Shown here: positions 1 to 8,538 of the stretch, one piece after another
Numbering within the stretch: the stretch's first letter is position 1
Layout: the number at the start of each line of letters is the position of its first letter
Program-made: the position numbers and the translations under genes
The notes under the pieces: model-generated
The model's database searches: none
Told to the model about the DNA's origin: nothing
The model's input: only the letters and a program-made list of their open reading frames with translations
NCBI GenBank assembly: GCA_049724395.1
Contig: JAUGWO010000315.1
Coordinates: 1-36,101, forward strand
Source of the DNA: Spongospora subterranea f. sp. subterranea
Taxonomy: Eukaryota; Endomyxa: Phytomyxea; Phytomyxea; Plasmodiophorida
DNA: 36,101 nucleotides
Direction: 5' to 3'

Positions 1-681
1 TAGTCCCATGTTCTTGCTTTCAACATTCTGCAGTTCCTCTTCTAACGCTTTCGTTGTCGCTCGTGTGTCAATTCGTTGTATTCTTTTACGGCTAGGGGGA
101 ATCCTTTGCGTCGATTTTCTTCTAATTGTAGTATCTATTGTTGTCGGTGAATGGTCACTGCCTAGCTCTGCGTGCACGTCCCATTGTAAGATCTCCTTTG
201 CCATCTGTCGATTGGCAATGGTGATATCTAATGAGTTGTTTCCTCTTGTTGGGCGTTCCGGGTTGTTCATCAATTTGCATTCTTCCAATATGCTGTCTAG
301 GTATTTGTGAGTTTCGTCATGGTGGATTCCAAACCGTCTATCTTTGGTGTTGAGGTCACCTGTTAGAAGTATCGGTTCATCTCGCATTTCTACGAATTTG
401 CCGATTTGTTTCCAATATGTTTTTCTAGTATTTCGATCTATATCCGGTGGTATATATATGTGAATTAATATCATTTCACTATATATTTTTACTATTTGTG
501 TCATGATTCCGTCGTTCCCAAACGTTTGTATTGCAGGAATGCGCATCACATCTACATTTACATGGTCCCTCCAAAAAATTCCAGCTTGGGTGTACCGGTC
601 ATCGGCTTCGTGGTTTGGGAAATCGTCTACTTGGCGTCTATGGTGAAGTTCTGATATACATATTACATCGACGCGGTTGTG
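1..681 (-). mobile_element. LINE ORF2 fragment: AP-endonuclease domain
   Basis: An open frame runs on the minus strand from 681 to the window edge. It reads as the apurinic endonuclease of a non-LTR retrotransposon, the enzyme that nicks target DNA to prime reverse transcription. Motifs in order are VDVICISE (metal-binding Glu region), AGIFWR, LLTGDLNT (the conserved G-D-x-N), TRGNNSLDIT and LGSDHSP (the catalytic SDH near the domain end). The frame then continues into a basic linker, so ORF2 goes on beyond position 1. The upstream part is cut at 681/682 by LTR element A. On its other side, from 5962 upward, about eight more in-frame codons (ending KIYET) precede a stop, so the LINE is probably truncated or decayed there. 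Clade is not assigned; the RNase H-bearing LINE at 11 kb may be the same family. Confidence 0.85.
677..681. repeat. Target-site duplication of element A (left copy)
   Basis: TTGTG immediately left of the LTR at 682. The same five bases follow the other LTR at 5957-5961. A 5-base duplication is typical of Ty3/Gypsy integration and fixes the element ends. Confidence 0.85.
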
Positions 682-896
682 TAACATACATCGGTATACA
701 CTGGTCAGGTGGATTACTATAGATGCTATTTACACACAATAGATGTTCCTATTCCGAGCCAATATACTCTCTGTGTATTAGATCCGATATCTGGTCCGTA
801 AAGTCCGTCAGGAACTCCGTTGCCAGCTATATCCAATACAATAGGGTAGCCTGTCGTAGGCTATAACATAGGGTCAATACGTTGACACATATGTTA
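682..896 (-). repeat. 3' LTR of element A
   Basis: This 215-base repeat is identical over its whole length to 5742-5956. Its termini form a short inverted repeat, TAACATA...TATGTTA, instead of the usual TG...CA. The identity means the insertion is recent on an evolutionary scale. Confidence 0.92.
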
Positions 897-910
897 CACT
901 TCCTTCTTTC
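897..910 (-). promoter_or_regulatory. Polypurine tract of element A
   Basis: Read on the minus strand, the bases directly before the 3' LTR are purine-rich (GAAAGAAGGAAGTG). That is the expected place and composition for the plus-strand DNA priming site of an LTR element. Confidence 0.6.
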
Positions 911-1189
911 AAAGAAATGCCCCACCCATGAAAATTTTAGATAAAAATCCGAAATTTCCTGAAGCCAGTTTGCGTCTATAATCATTATGCAAAAAAATAG
1001 GAATCTTTTACAAGTAGGTTATACTTTCCCTAATCAATATCGTTTCTAATATTAATCTAGTCCTCACTGACTATCTTGTTAGAGACCATGAATGAATCCT
1101 CATCCAAGGTACTGTGAGACTTTCACTCACTAAACCAAAAAAATCATAATAATATCGCAACACTGCTTCAATCATATCGTAGGCTAACT

Positions 1190-2650
1190 GTGGGCTCTCA
1201 GTTTCCGACGCCTGGGATATGACTTGGCCTTACGCTTCAACTCTGGTGAAGCAACCACATTAATTGATTTGTCCATCAATTTCTCTAACAAAACCTCAAT
1301 CTGACTTCTCAGTGAATGAGTTTTGTTTGCAATCAAGAATTCTTGGACCAATGTCCTTGCATCCTGAGCAACTTGCTCTAATGGCTCCCAGGAATTTTCG
1401 GTCTCTGAAAATCCCAACCATTTTACTAATGCTACGAGCGATTGAGATTTCGAATCCACTTTCACGTTCACAATAAACTCTGCTTCAAATGTAGCATTGT
1501 CAAATGCAAACTGATTCTTAATCTCCTCAGTAACATTCATCTTCGAATCGTCATAAAATCGGATTCTATCTCCATGAACTTTCCGCATTGACTTATCAAC
1601 TAAGTTCATGACAGTAAACACATATCCATTGTTATTCTCAACAATCTGATATGGCCCTCTCCATCTCTGAAAGAGCTTCTGTCCAGACTTCTCAACATCA
1701 GGGCTACATAAGACGAAATCTCCGACACCAAAATTTGGTCTTTGCCGAGGTTTCCTTGTCTTTGGCAACTTACGATTCTGGGTCCGTTCAGAACTCGTAA
1801 TAGCCGCAACTTCTTTGTGCAGCTGTTCCATAGCACTCTCTAATGTCTCAGTTCTGCTGACAATTTGTTCTGTTGTCATCTGACATTTACCCAGGTTCTC
1901 TCCAGGCTTTTTGAAGATAAGTTCCAGCGGATTATCACTCTTTAATCCCGTATGAACCGTTACTGGTGCTTTCCACCCCAGTCTCTTCTTTGGTCGATGG
2001 TTGATAGCATGTTCTATTGCTTTCAACAACCATGGCCAATCCTCTTTATTCCACCTCAACTCTGAAATCAGAGCTTGAAATAAAGACTTCAGTGCCTTAT
2101 TCACAACCTCAACTGTCCCGTTAGGATAGTGAATATACGCTGTGGTCCAATGTTGTTCCACACCCGCTTTCTTGGCAAAGCTCCTCATTACTTCTGAAAG
2201 AAAAGTAAGAAGCTTGATCTGAAACATACACCTCTGATGTTCCAAACTTTGATCGCCATTCCATCAACGCATCAACAGTCGTCTCCGTATCAGGAGTCAC
2301 TGCTGGTGTCAGGTGAACCAAACCTGACAAGTCATCTACAATAACTAGAACCCATTCAAACTCATGATATGATCCTTTCACTCTAGGCATTATATACATG
2401 AAATCAAAGTGCAATACTTGATTTGGTCTAGTTCCATGACATGCTTCACCAAAAGGTCGTGGGATTCTCTTCCCTCCTCTTGTAGGAATGCAATGTAAAC
2501 ACAAGTTACATATAGATGTGACATCATCGATCATCGATTTCCAATGAAATTGTTCTTGTAGTAGTTTGAGTACTACATTAATTCCATAATGTCCACAATT
2601 TGCCCCAACATGGGCAATAACACACAATCTAGTCTTTAGATTGTCACATT
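1190..2650 (-). CDS. Element A part: integrase and chromodomain
   Basis: The zinc-binding H2C2 region lies near 2460-2640 (HVGANCGHYG, then CNLCLHC). The DDE core follows (FDFMYIMP, then VSDQASYF, then an NKALK block). The C-terminal module has the GDFVL and GPYQIVENN motifs common to Ty3/Gypsy integrases. The chromodomain at about 1340-1492 reads AEFIVNVKV, LVKWLGF and NSWEPLEQV, including the aromatic and Trp positions of a histone-tail reader. In chromoviruses this domain steers integration towards chromatin marks. Limits are approximate domain limits. Confidence 0.85.
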
Positions 2651-3029
2651 CATCTGGGATAACCACTTTGTCTGAGTGATTTAGCAACAACCCATCTGAA
2701 TTCAAGATTAAGGAATCCCTGTCTCGACCCTTAATCCAATTACTCTGCTCTTGAGTAATCTCATCAACAGTTGGCCACACCAACTTACTCATGGGTTGAG
2801 TCCGAAATTGATCCTTGAAGTTTTGAGGTCCAAGTGATGCATCAGTTGGGTCTATCCTAGCATCATGATCGATATCATTCTCAACATGCTCAGATTCATC
2901 AGTTATCGATCCATTACTCCTTTGAGTACGACGATTAACTGTAATCCTATTGCATCTCTCAGAACCGCATCCAGATTCCAGTAGGCCATTATCAATGTCT
3001 GATTTTGATAATACAGCCCCCCATCGAGT

Positions 3030-4340
3030 CATCATATCAGCCCAGACATTCATGTCTCCTGGTATATGTTCGATGTTGAATCTAAATGATCTGAGATCCA
3101 TACCCCATCTTTCCAAGCGTTCCCCAGCTTGCTTCGTGCACTTTTCAGGATTATACATGGAAGTCAAATTCCTATGATCCGTAAAAAGCAGAAAGGGTTT
3201 AGAAGATTGAACTAAATAGTCCAATTTCCTAACTGTGTCCCAGATAGCGAATGCTTCCTTATCTGGCGTAGACCAGTTCAATTCTGATCCATGGAATCTG
3301 TGTCCGCAGAATCCCAACGGTTCATGTCTCTGATCATGGAACGGCAGTTTCCCAACATCCTCATGTGGAATCTGTGTCACCATACCAGAACTATGATATT
3401 GACTCGCATCAGTGAACACACATTGAACCATATCCTCGTCAGGATAGTTCAGCTGAGTTCGTCTACTGATCGCAGCCTTCATACTGTTGAATGCTTCATC
3501 ATGAACAGCATTCCAACCAAACGCGCTCAATGAAATTCCCTTGGCCACCGATTTGGTCCTTTTCGGCTGACCTTTCATTGCGTTTTCATAGATATTCTGC
3601 AATGGCAGAACTAATCTATTATAATCTGGAATGGCTCTACTCATCCATTGAATAGCCATAACAAACTGTTGCAAGTCTCGCGCTGTCGTTGGCTTCTGCA
3701 TATTTACTAATGCCTCAACTCTAGCCGGATCATGCCTCACACCCTCAGGAGTGAATATTCTTCCACAGAATTTGGCCTTAATCTGGAACAATTCACACTT
3801 CTCTAAGTTGAATTTGATATCGTGTTCCTGTGCCAATTTAAGTGTCGTTTCTAACACCTGGAACCACTTCTCTTGAGTGTCTGCGTGTCCCAATATGTCA
3901 TCAATCCATATTATTAATGATTGATACAGCAGTTCCCTATATATCTCATGCATTCTAGCTTGGAACTGTGTGGCAGAATTCAGTGCTCCCTGAATGGATC
4001 TCGTTGGAGTGTAAACCCCTCGATCAGTCATAAAAGAAAACATTTCTTTGCAATCGGCGTCAAGTGGCATCATCCAGAAACCTTTGAAAGCGTCTAGAGA
4101 AAACCAATATTTGGAGCCACCCAAATGCTTGACTATTGATTCCAGAAACGGCATGGGCCATGCAGTTGCCTTGCATAGAGCGTTGACTTCTCGCAAATCA
4201 ACCACCATACGTAATCCTTTACCACCGGGTTTTCTGACCACCACAACCGGAGAGGCCCACTCACAATTGTAGTTTTCATAAACCAATCCATATTTCTCCA
4301 GAAGGCTGACAAATGTCGCCAGGAACTCACTATGTTCCTT
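3030..4340 (-). CDS. Element A part: reverse transcriptase and RNase H
   Basis: Reverse transcriptase occupies about 3730-4340. Visible motifs are SPVVVVRKPGG, LRMVVDLREVN, FSLDAFKGFWMMPL, SATQFQARM and the active-site IDDI block. RNase H/connector follows at about 3030-3410, with VFTDASQYHSSG, KEAFAIWD and LLFTDHRNL. The unusual WIDDILGHAD sequence places it outside the commonest fungal Gypsy group of elements B, C and E in this window; from memory it resembles oomycete/chytrid elements. Limits are approximate. Confidence 0.88.
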
Positions 4341-4439
4341 GCTGTACCGTCGGGATTTGCACCTAACAGGTTCAACTCCTTCCCTCAGGTTCGTTACGAA
4401 AGGAAGTGACATTTGCAGGTGGATCAGGTCCCAGCGACC

Positions 4440-5340
4440 TTCTCCAAACAGTTTGATACTTCCATATCAACATCCTTAGTCGACTTTGCCATTCTATAGG
4501 CAATCCGTTATCAATAGCACGAGACATCATGTCTTCCATTGACTTCAAACTGTCTTCTGGGAAATCTTCCCCAATAATAATATCATCATCGTTGTACAAA
4601 TCCCAATGACTGATATTATCCTCATTGTTGGCGCCTAATGTCTTCTTTAGAATTAGCGACTCTAGAGCATCCTTAGGATTTATCCCCAGCTCTTTCAACA
4701 AATCTTCACCTAGCAATATTTCATCTAATGGTGAATCCCACAGCAAACATCTCCGGTTCCGAATGATCAGTTCGCCCGTTGCTGTATACAGGGTCAGATC
4801 AGCCAACATCTCATGTGTTGCTTCCGCCACTGTCTTATCTGGCAATATTAACTTAATTGCCTTTGCCAGTTTCCTTATACCGATCTTATCATCGAGCCTC
4901 TGCGCTTTCTTCGCAATGCTCATCGGTATAACTGTCGACTGGGTACCACTGTCTAATAACCCTGGAAATATCATTCCTGCAGTCGACACTCTAACACTCA
5001 ACTGTTTGTCTGCAGTTGACGGTTCGTGCATTTCTGACACTTTGTAGAAATCACTACTGTTGGATCCTGTCGTAGTCCTGACATAAAGATCACCGTTCTG
5101 TTGGCTCTCTATGCTAGCAACTCCAATCCGACAAATCCTCATATACTGTCCATCGCTGTATGGTTTATTCTTAAACAAAACTTTCATTTTGTCTTTGTGT
5201 TTAACCAAGAGCGATTCCATCTCTGTCTTCGATGGTTTCTGTGGACACTTGGACATACTATGTCCTTCCAAACCGCAACACAAACATAAGAATTTTCCTT
5301 TCTTATGCTTAACGTTTTTTTCTGACGCCGGGCGTTGTCT
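4440..5340 (-). CDS. Element A part: gag zinc knuckle and aspartic protease
   Basis: A CCHC zinc knuckle (CLCCGLEGHSMSKC) lies near 5240-5300, followed by a Lys-rich spacer. A retropepsin motif, LLDSGTQSTVIP, is centred near 4950, and the matching C-terminal ILLGEDLL is near 4710. The knuckle binds RNA and the protease processes the polyprotein in the particle. No capsid-like sequence is recognisable upstream. Confidence 0.82.
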
Positions 5341-5741
5341 CACCTCGGGTTGCAGTTTCTTAAAATCTGTGGCATATCTCTAACGGCACTGTGCCGCAGC
5401 CCTCTATTGTCGCAGTTTTTCACGGAGTTTCGTTGTCTGAAATCTGCCGATCCCATGGTCCTGCTCTGACCTGGTCGTTCAAATCACCGATTTGTTGACC
5501 GTTGACTGTCCCTAGTCTACCCACAACCAACAGGTTTTGAATCTGTTGCTAACGTTGTCGAGTCCATGTGTCCATCATACATAACAGACACTATTCGTAA
5601 TACACAACTATTGTATAAATACGAATCATCCAACAATCAGTATCAACCAGTCCATGCCATTTCTGACACCCGGTGTCGTCCCTGATCTATCCTTCCCTTT
5701 GTATAGAAATGACATACATTTTCATACTAAAGAATTCTTTG

Positions 5742-5956
5742 TAACATACATCGGTATACACTGGTCAGGTGGATTACTATAGATGCTATTTACACACAAT
5801 AGATGTTCCTATTCCGAGCCAATATACTCTCTGTGTATTAGATCCGATATCTGGTCCGTAAAGTCCGTCAGGAACTCCGTTGCCAGCTATATCCAATACA
5901 ATAGGGTAGCCTGTCGTAGGCTATAACATAGGGTCAATACGTTGACACATATGTTA
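5742..5956 (-). repeat. 5' LTR of element A
   Basis: Identical to 682-896. It is followed on its outer side by TTGTG (5957-5961), the second copy of the target duplication. The first bases inside the element (minus-strand reading CAAAGAATTCTTTAG) do not start with the usual TGG of a tRNA primer-binding site, so the primer is unknown. Confidence 0.92.
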
Positions 5957-5961
5957 TTGTG

Positions 5962-6266
5962 GGTTTCATATATTTTGGGCTCCCAGTGCTAAATGAGCGT
6001 GGTTTTAAAAAAGTCCGAGGGGGGTCACCAAATTCCGAGCAAGGTTTTAGTTTGACCGGAGGTGGTTTTTAGTTTGACAGTTTGACTGCCAAAATTGGTT
6101 AAAACATTGCTTCTCTGAATAAAGAGCGGCCTATTACGTGCAGGCCTGCAATGTTTTACTATTTCCCCTCTGATTGGACTAGTTCAACTAGCCCAAAACC
6201 TGCACTAATCCTTTGGTCCTACCCGGTAGAAATACTGCGGGGCGGTTGATCAGATTGGTATTACGG
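5962..6266. other. Leader between element A and the transposase gene
   Basis: No gene is seen here. The first part continues the interrupted LINE for about eight codons. The rest has two TTTTAGTTTGAC direct repeats (about 6045-6080) and a 10-base inverted repeat, AAAACATTGC at 6101-6110 against GCAATGTTTT at 6148-6157. This is where the left terminal repeat and promoter of the DNA transposon should lie, but I could not find a matching terminal repeat on the other side. Confidence 0.4.
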
Positions 6267-7271
6267 ATGTGGAGTCGAGATCTACGTTGGCGATGCATTG
6301 TTCTGCATTACGTTTATTCTACATCAATAGAGAACGTCTCCGTTCTTCTTGGTGTTGGGAAAACTAGCATCAAACGTTGGATTGCCCTGTTTGAAAGGAC
6401 TGGTAATGTCGTTAATGACGCTGTTCGACAAAGGTCTGCCAGATGGCCCACCGAGGTTTACGACTATGTGCACACCTTCATCGTCAACAATCCCTGTTTC
6501 TATATTGAAGAACTCCAAGAGGAGCTGGCTCTCAGATTTCCCGAACTGACGAATATATCGTCTGCGACAATTTGCCGGGCCCTTCGTCATGATCTTAAAG
6601 TGTCCAGAAAAATCCTGGAAAAGCGCGCTCGCGAGAGCGTTCCTGAACAGCTCAGAGAATTTTATCAAAAGCTTTCGCGAATCTATTCATATCCTGAGCA
6701 ACTAGTTTTCCTGGACGAAACGAGCAAAGACGGTCGCGACTGTTTGCGTCGTCATGGATGGTCTAGGATCAACACGCCAGCTCTGGTACGCCAACCGTTT
6801 CAACGAGGGAACAGAGTCTCTGTTTTCGCCGCGTTCGATACAAAGGGATTTTTCTCTTGGAAATGCACCGAAGGGACGTTCACTCGCCAGAAGTTCCATG
6901 ATGCTTTCCTGGAAATCGTCGCTCCGAAGTTGAATCCGTGGCCACTTCCAAGGAGCATTGTTATCTTAGATAATGCACAGATCCATATGTATCGGGAATT
7001 GGAACAGGTCATACACAGATCAGGAGCGAAACTCATGTTCCTGCCTCCTTATTCGCCACAGTTGAACCCTATTGAGCAAGGTTTTGCACTTTTAAAGCAG
7101 TGGCTCAAGAAACATGCTGATCTGACGTTCAGGGTTTGCCCTGAGGCTGTTCTAAAAGTGGCTATGCCAATGTGTACGAAGAATCTAAGACATATTGGTC
7201 ATAAATTTTACAATTCCTGTGGGTACGGTCACACTGAGCTAAATAAATCAATGTTTGGGGTCTATCTTTAA
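6267..7271 (+). CDS. Tc1/mariner-like (IS630 superfamily) DD34E transposase, intact
   Basis: A 334-residue protein from the ATG at 6267; the frame is open 18 codons further up, but only non-ATG starts lie there. An N-terminal helix-turn-helix (about residues 15-45: STSIENVSVLL, then GKTSIKRWI) would bind the terminal repeats. The RNase H-fold catalytic core has Asp150 in VFLDETSKDG, Asp235 in VILDNAQIH and Glu270 in SPQLNPIEQG, giving 34 residues between the last two (DD34E). The length is normal for a Tc1/mariner transposase and no break is seen, so it may be functional or recently so. It performs cut-and-paste transposition, usually at TA. Its TAA (7269-7271) overlaps the stop of the convergent ORF at 7268. 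Terminal repeats were not found. Confidence 0.9.
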   Translation: MWSRDLRWRCIVLHYVYSTSIENVSVLLGVGKTSIKRWIALFERTGNVVNDAVRQRSARWPTEVYDYVHTFIVNNPCFYIEELQEELALRFPELTNISSATICRALRHDLKVSRKILEKRARESVPEQLREFYQKLSRIYSYPEQLVFLDETSKDGRDCLRRHGWSRINTPALVRQPFQRGNRVSVFAAFDTKGFFSWKCTEGTFTRQKFHDAFLEIVAPKLNPWPLPRSIVILDNAQIHMYRELEQVIHRSGAKLMFLPPYSPQLNPIEQGFALLKQWLKKHADLTFRVCPEAVLKVAMPMCTKNLRHIGHKFYNSCGYGHTELNKSMFGVYL

Positions 7272-8074
7272 TTTTCGTCGTCCGATAGGACATGATCGAC
7301 GTCGTTAAGGTCTTGTCCAACAACTGCCGGAACGGGTTCGTCGGAATGAAATATATCGTTTCCGAACAACGGATATGGTGGCAAACCCAGGGCGGATCGA
7401 AGGCTTGCGATATTCACCTCCACAGTGACAAGTTCAGTCCTATTGACCCGCAAGACGATTTGGGCGAATTCGTCCGCATCCTGATTTTCAAGTGAACTTC
7501 TGAGGTAGTCCAATCGCATCGCCTGCCGGAATGTGTTGCTGGCCGGCAATTGCTCGACTGGTTCAGGATTGACAGCTCGCGCCCTGGTCCTCGACCAAAT
7601 ATTCGTCGCTATCTCGCCAATTACGGCTCGATCAGGAAGACTGGGAGGGTTTGCCTGGATGGCAGCAACGATTTCTTCTGTTGCCAGACGGACCCTGCCT
7701 ATGGTCGCCCTTCGCAAACCAGAAGGGTTTGTTGATCCCGAATTTCTTACAGACGCCTGTTCGGAAATAAAAACGACCAGTGGAATCAGGACGTTTTCGG
7801 GCGACAATCGCTGACGAATCACTGATTGTGCATATACGCGTCGAACAGTCACGTCGAAATTGTCTTCAGAAAGGTCGATGAACCTGCTTTGGGGTGCTTG
7901 GACAGCAGGTTTGATTTTCAGTTTGATTTCATCAGGAACACTCGACCTAGGAAGAGTGTGTTCGTAAGTGGCGAACAATGATGGCGTGCAGAACGCAAAA
8001 TCCAAGTGACAGAGTCCATTGAATACTATCAGTTTCTGCAGCAGCATGATGGTGCCGTCTGCTGACAGTATCAT
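7268..8074 (-). CDS. Unrecognised 268-residue protein convergent with the transposase
   Basis: This ORF starts at a true ATG (8074) with an in-frame stop five codons upstream, and ends with a TAA sharing two bases with the transposase stop. I do not recognise the family. The N-terminus is mixed hydrophobic (LQKLIVFNGL), and a middle segment looks folded (VTVRRVYAQSVI, then VLIPLVVFI). Predicted helices follow (RLATEEIVAAI), and the C-terminus is acidic (DLNDVDHVLSDDEN). No zinc finger, helix-turn-helix or catalytic motif is evident. The tail-to-tail overlap with an intact transposase suggests a second gene of the same transposon, perhaps an accessory DNA-binding or regulatory protein. The alternative is a host gene whose 3' end met the element. 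The overlap is seen; the role is inference. Confidence 0.6.
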   Translation of the reverse strand: MILSADGTIMLLQKLIVFNGLCHLDFAFCTPSLFATYEHTLPRSSVPDEIKLKIKPAVQAPQSRFIDLSEDNFDVTVRRVYAQSVIRQRLSPENVLIPLVVFISEQASVRNSGSTNPSGLRRATIGRVRLATEEIVAAIQANPPSLPDRAVIGEIATNIWSRTRARAVNPEPVEQLPASNTFRQAMRLDYLRSSLENQDADEFAQIVLRVNRTELVTVEVNIASLRSALGLPPYPLFGNDIFHSDEPVPAVVGQDLNDVDHVLSDDEN

Positions 8075-8413
8075 CTCCCTTGAAAACGGTCAAGGATGCG
8101 GTCAAATTGTCGGGGACGGTCTCGTCCATTTGGCGATGAATGACTTATGACATGCAGAGTAGAATAAACAGATAACGTCAACTGTAATTGACTCATGCTT
8201 CCCACGTCATTCATTGTCAAATGACCGAGGCCATCCCAAAACTACAACCGCAAAGATACCGTTTTCAAAGGAGATTTAGACGACAACATTGCTGCTGCAG
8301 ATATTGAATAGTAATCAATGCATGTTATGACTTGGTTATGACGTGTTGTGCGCTATTATCATTCGTGATGTAATAAATAACACATTTCCCACGAGTGTTT
8401 TAATGAAACAAGA

Positions 8414-8506
8414 TTAAAATTCGTCTCCAAAGATGTCTCGATTCTGGAACGGGCCAACCACCAGCTCTAATGGTAGTTCTTGATTAAAAAATCCGTGGTG
8501 AGCCAT
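8414..8506 (-). CDS. Possible 30-codon ORF behind a TATA box
   Basis: On the minus strand an ATG in good context (AAACATGG) opens a 30-codon frame (MAHHGFFNQE... ending FGDEF). It lies only about 24 bases downstream of a TATA box. It could be a very small gene or a first exon of the 268-residue ORF that begins 340 bases further on. I could not find a convincing donor/acceptor pair joining them in frame. Little else supports it. Confidence 0.3.
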   Translation of the reverse strand: MAHHGFFNQELPLELVVGPFQNRDIFGDEF

Positions 8507-8529
8507 GTTTAAGGAAACTGCGGACCGGG

Positions 8530-8538
8530 TTTTATATA
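8530..8538 (-). promoter_or_regulatory. TATA box (TATATAAAA)
   Basis: A strong TATA consensus on the minus strand, pointing towards the 30-codon ORF and the 268-residue ORF. It is the most convincing core-promoter match I noticed near a gene in the window. Confidence 0.45.

Larger units (their letters stand above)
682..5956 (-). mobile_element. Element A: young Ty3/Gypsy LTR retrotransposon with chromodomain
   Basis: The element is about 5.3 kb, flanked by identical 215-base LTRs and a TTGTG duplication, and inserted into a LINE endonuclease gene in the same orientation. Reading on the minus strand gives zinc knuckle, protease, reverse transcriptase, RNase H, integrase and a C-terminal chromodomain, so the order (integrase last) is Ty3/Gypsy and the family a chromovirus type. 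The RT has WIDDI where most elements have LDDI. The coding region is spread over three overlapping frames, meaning about two interruptions or family-type frame changes. Only about 400 bases separate the 5' LTR from the zinc knuckle, and I see no capsid domain there, so the copy may be internally shortened or may rely on another gag. Despite its youth it does not look whole. Confidence 0.92.
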
